DNA of 9,285 nucleotides, taken from positions 1-9,285 of the forward strand of contig CACZTA010000252.1 in the NCBI GenBank assembly GCA_902783935.1, written 5' to 3'. The position numbers and the translations under genes were made by a program. The notes below the pieces were generated by a model. The model had not been told where the DNA came from and made no database searches. It saw only the letters and a list, made by a program, of their open reading frames with translations. Shown here piece by piece: positions 6,014 through 9,285 of the stretch (its first letter is position 1; each line of letters opens with the position of its first letter). Source of the stretch: an uncultured Lachnospiraceae bacterium. Lineage in GTDB: Bacteria > Bacillota > Clostridia > Lachnospirales > Lachnospiraceae.

Positions 6014-7477
6014 TCACTTTTTTCCTGTTCTCTTTATGAAAACCGCAAGCAAAAAGGCTGCGGCCAGAATTCCCACAGGATAGGCAATCATCCGGTTGTT
6101 CCGGAACAGGGGAATCAGCCCGAGGCACTCAGGTGCCATCATAAAATAGGTCACCGACACCGCACTCATGAATGCTGCCGGCACTGCACCGATCCAGCAG
6201 TTTTTCTTATTTTTCGCCAGATATGCCGCTCCGGCCCACAGAACAATCATCGCAAGTGTCTGGTTAGACCAGCTGAAATATCTCCAGATCACCTGGTAGC
6301 TGAGAAATCCGAGCGTATTTCCGAATCCCAGAAAAGCTCCGACCCCGAGCACCGGAATGCACAGCTTCAGCCGGTTTGTCCATTTACTCTGGTCAAGATT
6401 CAGCCAGTCGGCGAGCGTCAGGCGCGCCGAGCGGAATGCAGTGTCGCCTGAAGTGATCGGACATACGATAACGCCGATCATCGCGAGCATCACTCCGACT
6501 TTTCCCATCGTCTTCACGCAGACATCATAGATGGCCGCTGACTGTCCCCCCGAAAGGGTTTCCTGCAGACCTGTACTCAGTCCGCCGCTCTTCTCGTAAA
6601 TGGCACATCCGGCCGCAGCCCACACAAGGGCAATCAGTCCCTCCGCCGCCATCGCTCCGTAGAAGACAGACCGTCCCTGCTTCTCGCTCTTTATGCAGCG
6701 TGCCATCAGCGGAGACTGCGTCGCATGAAAGCCCGATACCGCACCGCATGCAACCGTTATGAAAAGAAAGCTCCAGACCGGTGTGCCTCCCGGATGCATA
6801 TTTCGGAAATTTGAAAACACCTCCGGGACCTGATAGCCGTGCCCCGGCATGCCGATCGCCACCCCGACCGCCATCACAATAAGGCAGACACCGAACACAG
6901 GATAAATCTTCCCGATAATCGCATCAACCGAGATAAACGTCGCCGTAAAATAATAAGCCAGAATAATGGCAAGCCAGAACGATGTCGAAACAAACAGCCC
7001 GCTGATCCCGGCGGACTTCAGCAGCGTCACGATCAGTCCCGCCGGGCCGACTGCGAATACCGTCCCTACCATGATCAGCAGGATGACGGAAAACACACGC
7101 ATGACATTTTTCATCGTCTCTCCGAGGTAAATCCCGGTTACCTCGGATATGGACACGCCCCTGTTTCTCTCTGACAGCATTCCCGAAAAGTAATCATGCA
7201 CACCGCCGACAAGCACCGTTCCGAATGCAATCCAAAGAAACACCACCGGTCCCCACAGGGCACCCTGCATCGCTCCGAATATAGGCCCCAGTCCGGCAAT
7301 ATTCAGGAGCTGGATGAGGAACAGTTTCCATCGCGGAAGCACGACGTAGTCCACCCCGTCGTTTATGGCGACAGCCGGGGTTTCCCGGTCGTCCGGTCCG
7401 AAGATCTTCTCAACAACTTTCCCGTAAGTCAGATACCCTGTGATAATAATTGCAAAGCAGATAATTAAACTGATCAT
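6014..7477 (-). CDS. cstA: CstA-family transporter (carbon starvation protein A; likely pyruvate or peptide uptake)
   Basis: This is a polytopic inner-membrane transporter. Characterised relatives (E. coli CstA and BtsT) take up pyruvate, and CstA was linked to peptide use during carbon starvation. The 487-residue protein is the short form, lacking the extra C-terminal part of the roughly 700-residue E. coli proteins. Family signatures are clear: TPAVAINDGVDYVVLPRW at 33-50, LIQLLNIAGLGPIFGAMQGALWGP at 54-77, HDYFSGMLSERNRG at 94-107, SGFHATQSPLMARCIKSE at 248-265, TSGDTAFRSARL at 342-353 and WRYFSWSNQTLAM at 398-410, separated by many hydrophobic helices. The C-terminus is short and basic (KRTGKK). 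The ATG at 7477 has a GAGGTG ribosome binding site seven bases away. Upstream lie paired direct repeats that may bind a LytTR regulator; downstream, 13 bp away, is the secreted SGNH gene. The family call is secure; the substrate is inferred. Confidence 0.94.
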   Translation of the reverse strand: MISLIICFAIIITGYLTYGKVVEKIFGPDDRETPAVAINDGVDYVVLPRWKLFLIQLLNIAGLGPIFGAMQGALWGPVVFLWIAFGTVLVGGVHDYFSGMLSERNRGVSISEVTGIYLGETMKNVMRVFSVILLIMVGTVFAVGPAGLIVTLLKSAGISGLFVSTSFWLAIILAYYFTATFISVDAIIGKIYPVFGVCLIVMAVGVAIGMPGHGYQVPEVFSNFRNMHPGGTPVWSFLFITVACGAVSGFHATQSPLMARCIKSEKQGRSVFYGAMAAEGLIALVWAAAGCAIYEKSGGLSTGLQETLSGGQSAAIYDVCVKTMGKVGVMLAMIGVIVCPITSGDTAFRSARLTLADWLNLDQSKWTNRLKLCIPVLGVGAFLGFGNTLGFLSYQVIWRYFSWSNQTLAMIVLWAGAAYLAKNKKNCWIGAVPAAFMSAVSVTYFMMAPECLGLIPLFRNNRMIAYPVGILAAAFLLAVFIKRTGKK

Positions 7478-7497
7478 AATAAGTCACCTCTGTCCTT

Positions 7498-7530
7498 ATT
7501 ATCATAGTCCGTTGCCGGTTTGTTGAAAAG
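7498..7530 (-). promoter_or_regulatory. Possible cstA promoter with poor -35 box
   Basis: The minus strand contains TATGATAAT at 7498-7506, which offers overlapping -10 boxes (TATGAT or GATAAT). At the right distance upstream only weak -35 sequences are found (TTTTCA at 7524-7529 for TATGAT, TCAACA at 7521-7526 for GATAAT). A good -10 with a poor -35 is typical of activator-dependent promoters and fits the direct repeats that overlap the -35 region. Transcription would begin near 7492, giving a short leader. Confidence 0.5.
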
Positions 7531-7545
7531 AGGTACGGGTTTGTT
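7517..7545 (-). promoter_or_regulatory. Candidate regulator-binding site: tandem 8-bp direct repeats upstream of cstA
   Basis: On the minus strand AACAAACC occurs twice (7538-7545 and 7517-7524) with a 13-bp spacer, so the copies are 21 bp or two helical turns apart on the same DNA face. The proximal copy overlaps the -35 region of cstA. Eight-base direct repeats with about 13 bp between them are the usual operator layout of LytTR-domain response regulators such as BtsR, which activates a CstA-family pyruvate transporter in E. coli. The match is one of architecture, not base sequence. No regulator gene lies in the window. Confidence 0.45.
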
Positions 7546-7576
7546 TTTTGACAACCAATTTTTCAAACAGGGTATC

Positions 7577-7608
7577 AACAGCCCACCTGCCAAAGCAGGC
7601 GGGCTGTT
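7577..7608 (-). terminator. Long hairpin terminator after the FtsX-type permease gene (possibly bidirectional)
   Basis: A 14-bp stem with a single G-U pair, AACAGCCCGCCTGC pairing with GCAGGTGGGCTGTT around the loop TTTG, starts 8 bases after the permease stop codon. It is the only terminator candidate for that gene. The T-run following the stem is better on the plus strand (TTTT) than on the minus strand, so the element may work in both directions or rely mostly on its stable stem. Confidence 0.72.
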
Positions 7609-7616
7609 TTACTATC

Positions 7617-9285
7617 TCATTCCTCCGTCTTCAGCGCCGCAATCATGTCAATGTGCTTATTCTTCGATGCCACCATGATCCCGACAACGAGGGAAACCAT
7701 AAACGTGAGCAGAACGGACAGAAGGAAGGTCCGCGGCCCGAGCGCCATCTTCATCTCATACTCGGAGGCCAGTGCCGTCAGCAGATACTGCAGGACGCCC
7801 ACACCGGCAGGCAGGCCGAGCGCGATTCCGATGATACTCAGCCAGAGGTTCTGGCTGATCAGGAGGCCGGCGATCTTCCGGTCCCTGAAGCCCACGACCT
7901 TCAGTGTCGCCATCTCGCGGTAGCGCTCGGTATAACTCATCACCCCGAGGTTATACAGGACCACGATCCCCAGCACGACAGCTGCAATCACGAGCAGGAT
8001 GATCATCGTGTTCATCAGTTCCATAAAGGAATCGAACGAATCCAGAATCGCCTTTTTCGGCTGGGAATTGAGAACCGCTTTGTGCGGCGCGATCTCTTTC
8101 TCATCTGTAAAAATGGTGTTGATGCTGTAGTCAATGCCGGCCTTGTCCGCATAGGCTTTCGTCATGACGACCCCCTCGCTCATGGACCTGACTGTCCCGG
8201 CTACTGTAAGGTCATAATGCTGATCGCTTCCGTAAGGCGAAACTGTCAGCACATCCCCCGGTTCCAGTCCGAACTCTCTCGCGACCCGGTCGCAGACATA
8301 TGCGCCGTCATCCGCAAGTTCCGTGAAATGCATGCTTCGGTCCGCAAACCGCACTTTATCCCGGGTGACGGAATATATTTCCATGGAGAACCCGCGGTCG
8401 CCGATCTGGACGCTGCTCGCCGCGCACCAGTCGCCGTCGAGCTCGCCGGCCAGTTTCTCCGCCTCTTCATTTGTCAGCGCTTCCGTATCCAGATTAACCC
8501 GGTTTTCATAATTGATCGCTTTCTCAAAGAATATATCGACAAACGCATCCGCCGTATCCTTCATCCCCATCCCGCCGACAAGCAGGACCATGCACCCGAT
8601 AATCCCGAAGAGCGTCATAAATGAGCGCGACTTATGCCGCAGAAGGTCCCGGAGGTTCCATTTCGTGTCAAAGCTGAGCGCTTTGAAGCGCTTCGTCTCT
8701 TCGATCTTCAGGTGCCGCAGCTTCTTCGGCGTATACGGGCGCAGCGCGTCGGCTGCCGTACCCTCGAGCATTTTCCGGACGGAGAAGTAACCGATCGCCG
8801 TCAGGAACACGTTGATGAGAATCAGGACTGCCCAGCAGAAACCCGGCGCATAGAGGGTCCAGGACGGCATGTCAATGTAAGTCGCCATCGTGCCGCCGGG
8901 GTTCATGATAAACCAGCCGAGCCCGTAGCCGACGGCAATCCCGAGCAATGTGCCGGTCAGGCCTATAAAAAGCGCATAAGCCGTATAATGGGAGAGAATC
9001 TTCCGGTCCCGGAACCCGAGCGCCTTGAGCGTCCCGATCTGGGTCTTTTCGCTGGCTGTGATCCGGTGCATGGTCGTCACCATCGTCAGGATGGCGATTG
9101 CCAGGAAGAGAACCGGCAGGATGGAGCCCATGGTCTTCCCCTCCTCGATTTCTCCCTGTGTTTCCGCCCAGGAGATGGTTTCCGCCTTCGACAGGACTAG
9201 CCACGTCTTCCCGAGCGCCTTATCCGCCTCTTCCGTAAATTCAGCTTTCGGTAAGGAAGATTTTACATTGAGCTGGAAATACATC
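7617..9285 (-). CDS. FtsX-type ABC transporter permease, C-terminal 555 residues (5' end beyond window)
   Basis: This is the C-terminal part of a large integral membrane permease of the FtsX/MacB superfamily, which usually works with a separate ATPase in export, lipoprotein handling or mechanotransmission. The frame stays open to the right edge and the first visible Met lies in an extracytoplasmic domain, so the true start is outside. Counting from that Met there are two FtsX repeats. The first has helices at about 53-73, 100-124 and 149-168. After a cytoplasmic stretch, a helix near 220-240 leads to a soluble extracytoplasmic domain (about 245-425), then a second repeat with helices at about 430-452, 480-503 and 524-546. 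Each repeat carries the same cytoplasmic motif, TLK--GFRDRKI. Large two-repeat permeases of this kind are common in Clostridia, often beside antimicrobial-peptide resistance or unknown ATPases. The partner ATPase would be expected beyond the right edge. Substrate unknown. Confidence 0.9.
   Translation of the reverse strand, partial: MYFQLNVKSSLPKAEFTEEADKALGKTWLVLSKAETISWAETQGEIEEGKTMGSILPVLFLAIAILTMVTTMHRITASEKTQIGTLKALGFRDRKILSHYTAYALFIGLTGTLLGIAVGYGLGWFIMNPGGTMATYIDMPSWTLYAPGFCWAVLILINVFLTAIGYFSVRKMLEGTAADALRPYTPKKLRHLKIEETKRFKALSFDTKWNLRDLLRHKSRSFMTLFGIIGCMVLLVGGMGMKDTADAFVDIFFEKAINYENRVNLDTEALTNEEAEKLAGELDGDWCAASSVQIGDRGFSMEIYSVTRDKVRFADRSMHFTELADDGAYVCDRVAREFGLEPGDVLTVSPYGSDQHYDLTVAGTVRSMSEGVVMTKAYADKAGIDYSINTIFTDEKEIAPHKAVLNSQPKKAILDSFDSFMELMNTMIILLVIAAVVLGIVVLYNLGVMSYTERYREMATLKVVGFRDRKIAGLLISQNLWLSIIGIALGLPAGVGVLQYLLTALASEYEMKMALGPRTFLLSVLLTFMVSLVVGIMVASKNKHIDMIAALKTEE

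Noticed and set aside
7478..7576. Catabolite-response (cre) site upstream of cstA
   Set aside because: A carbon-starvation gene made this worth checking, but I found no sequence close to the cre consensus in the 100 bp upstream.
7548..8624. Long open frame on the plus strand (358 codons)
   Set aside because: It runs antisense to the FtsX-type permease, whose membrane helices and family motifs are clear. Its translation is rich in H, R, D and Q with no recognisable domain, and its start lies in the intergenic region without a ribosome binding site.

Overview
The window looks like chromosomal DNA of a fairly GC-rich Firmicute, most likely a clostridial (Lachnospiraceae-type) bacterium. The basis is housekeeping gene order (HU, rqcP, divIC, tilS, hpt), consensus sigma-A promoters, strong AGGAGG-type ribosome binding sites, and a secreted SGNH/Fn3/Ig-like protein of a kind common in that group. 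The taxonomic call is inference from content only. All nine genes lie on the minus strand, so transcription runs from high to low coordinates. No tRNA, rRNA, insertion sequence, phage gene or CRISPR array is visible.

In transcription order: (1) 9285-7617 is the C-terminal part of a large FtsX-type ABC transporter permease, cut by the window edge and followed by a long hairpin terminator at 7577-7608. (2) 7477-4678 is a two-gene unit: a short CstA-family transporter, then a secreted SGNH hydrolase-like protein 13 bp behind it, ending in a terminator at 4637-4675. Upstream of cstA lie two perfect 8-bp direct repeats 21 bp apart, an arrangement like the operators of LytTR response regulators, which control CstA-type pyruvate transporters in other bacteria. 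(3) 4534-2852 is a phosphoglucomutase gene with its own near-perfect promoter and a 5' leader hairpin. (4) 2753-2478 is the DNA-binding protein HU, with a strong promoter and a terminator directly behind it.

(5) 2410 to the left edge is a translation, division and salvage cluster: rqcP (ribosome quality control), divIC/ftsB-like (division), tilS (tRNA-Ile lysidine synthetase) and the start of hpt (hypoxanthine phosphoribosyltransferase). It resembles the Bacillus/Clostridium yabO-yabP-yabQ-divIC-(spoIIE)-tilS-hpt-ftsH region but lacks the sporulation genes yabP, yabQ and spoIIE, which suggests a lineage that does not sporulate or has rearranged this locus.

I see no wholly new system. The points most worth a second look are the repeat pair upstream of cstA, the cstA-SGNH pairing, the apparently missing catalytic Asp in the SGNH protein, and the repeated CGGAATGC element around the pgm promoter. 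No stretch longer than 300 bases lacks a gene; the largest gaps (about 140-160 bp) hold the promoters and terminators listed.
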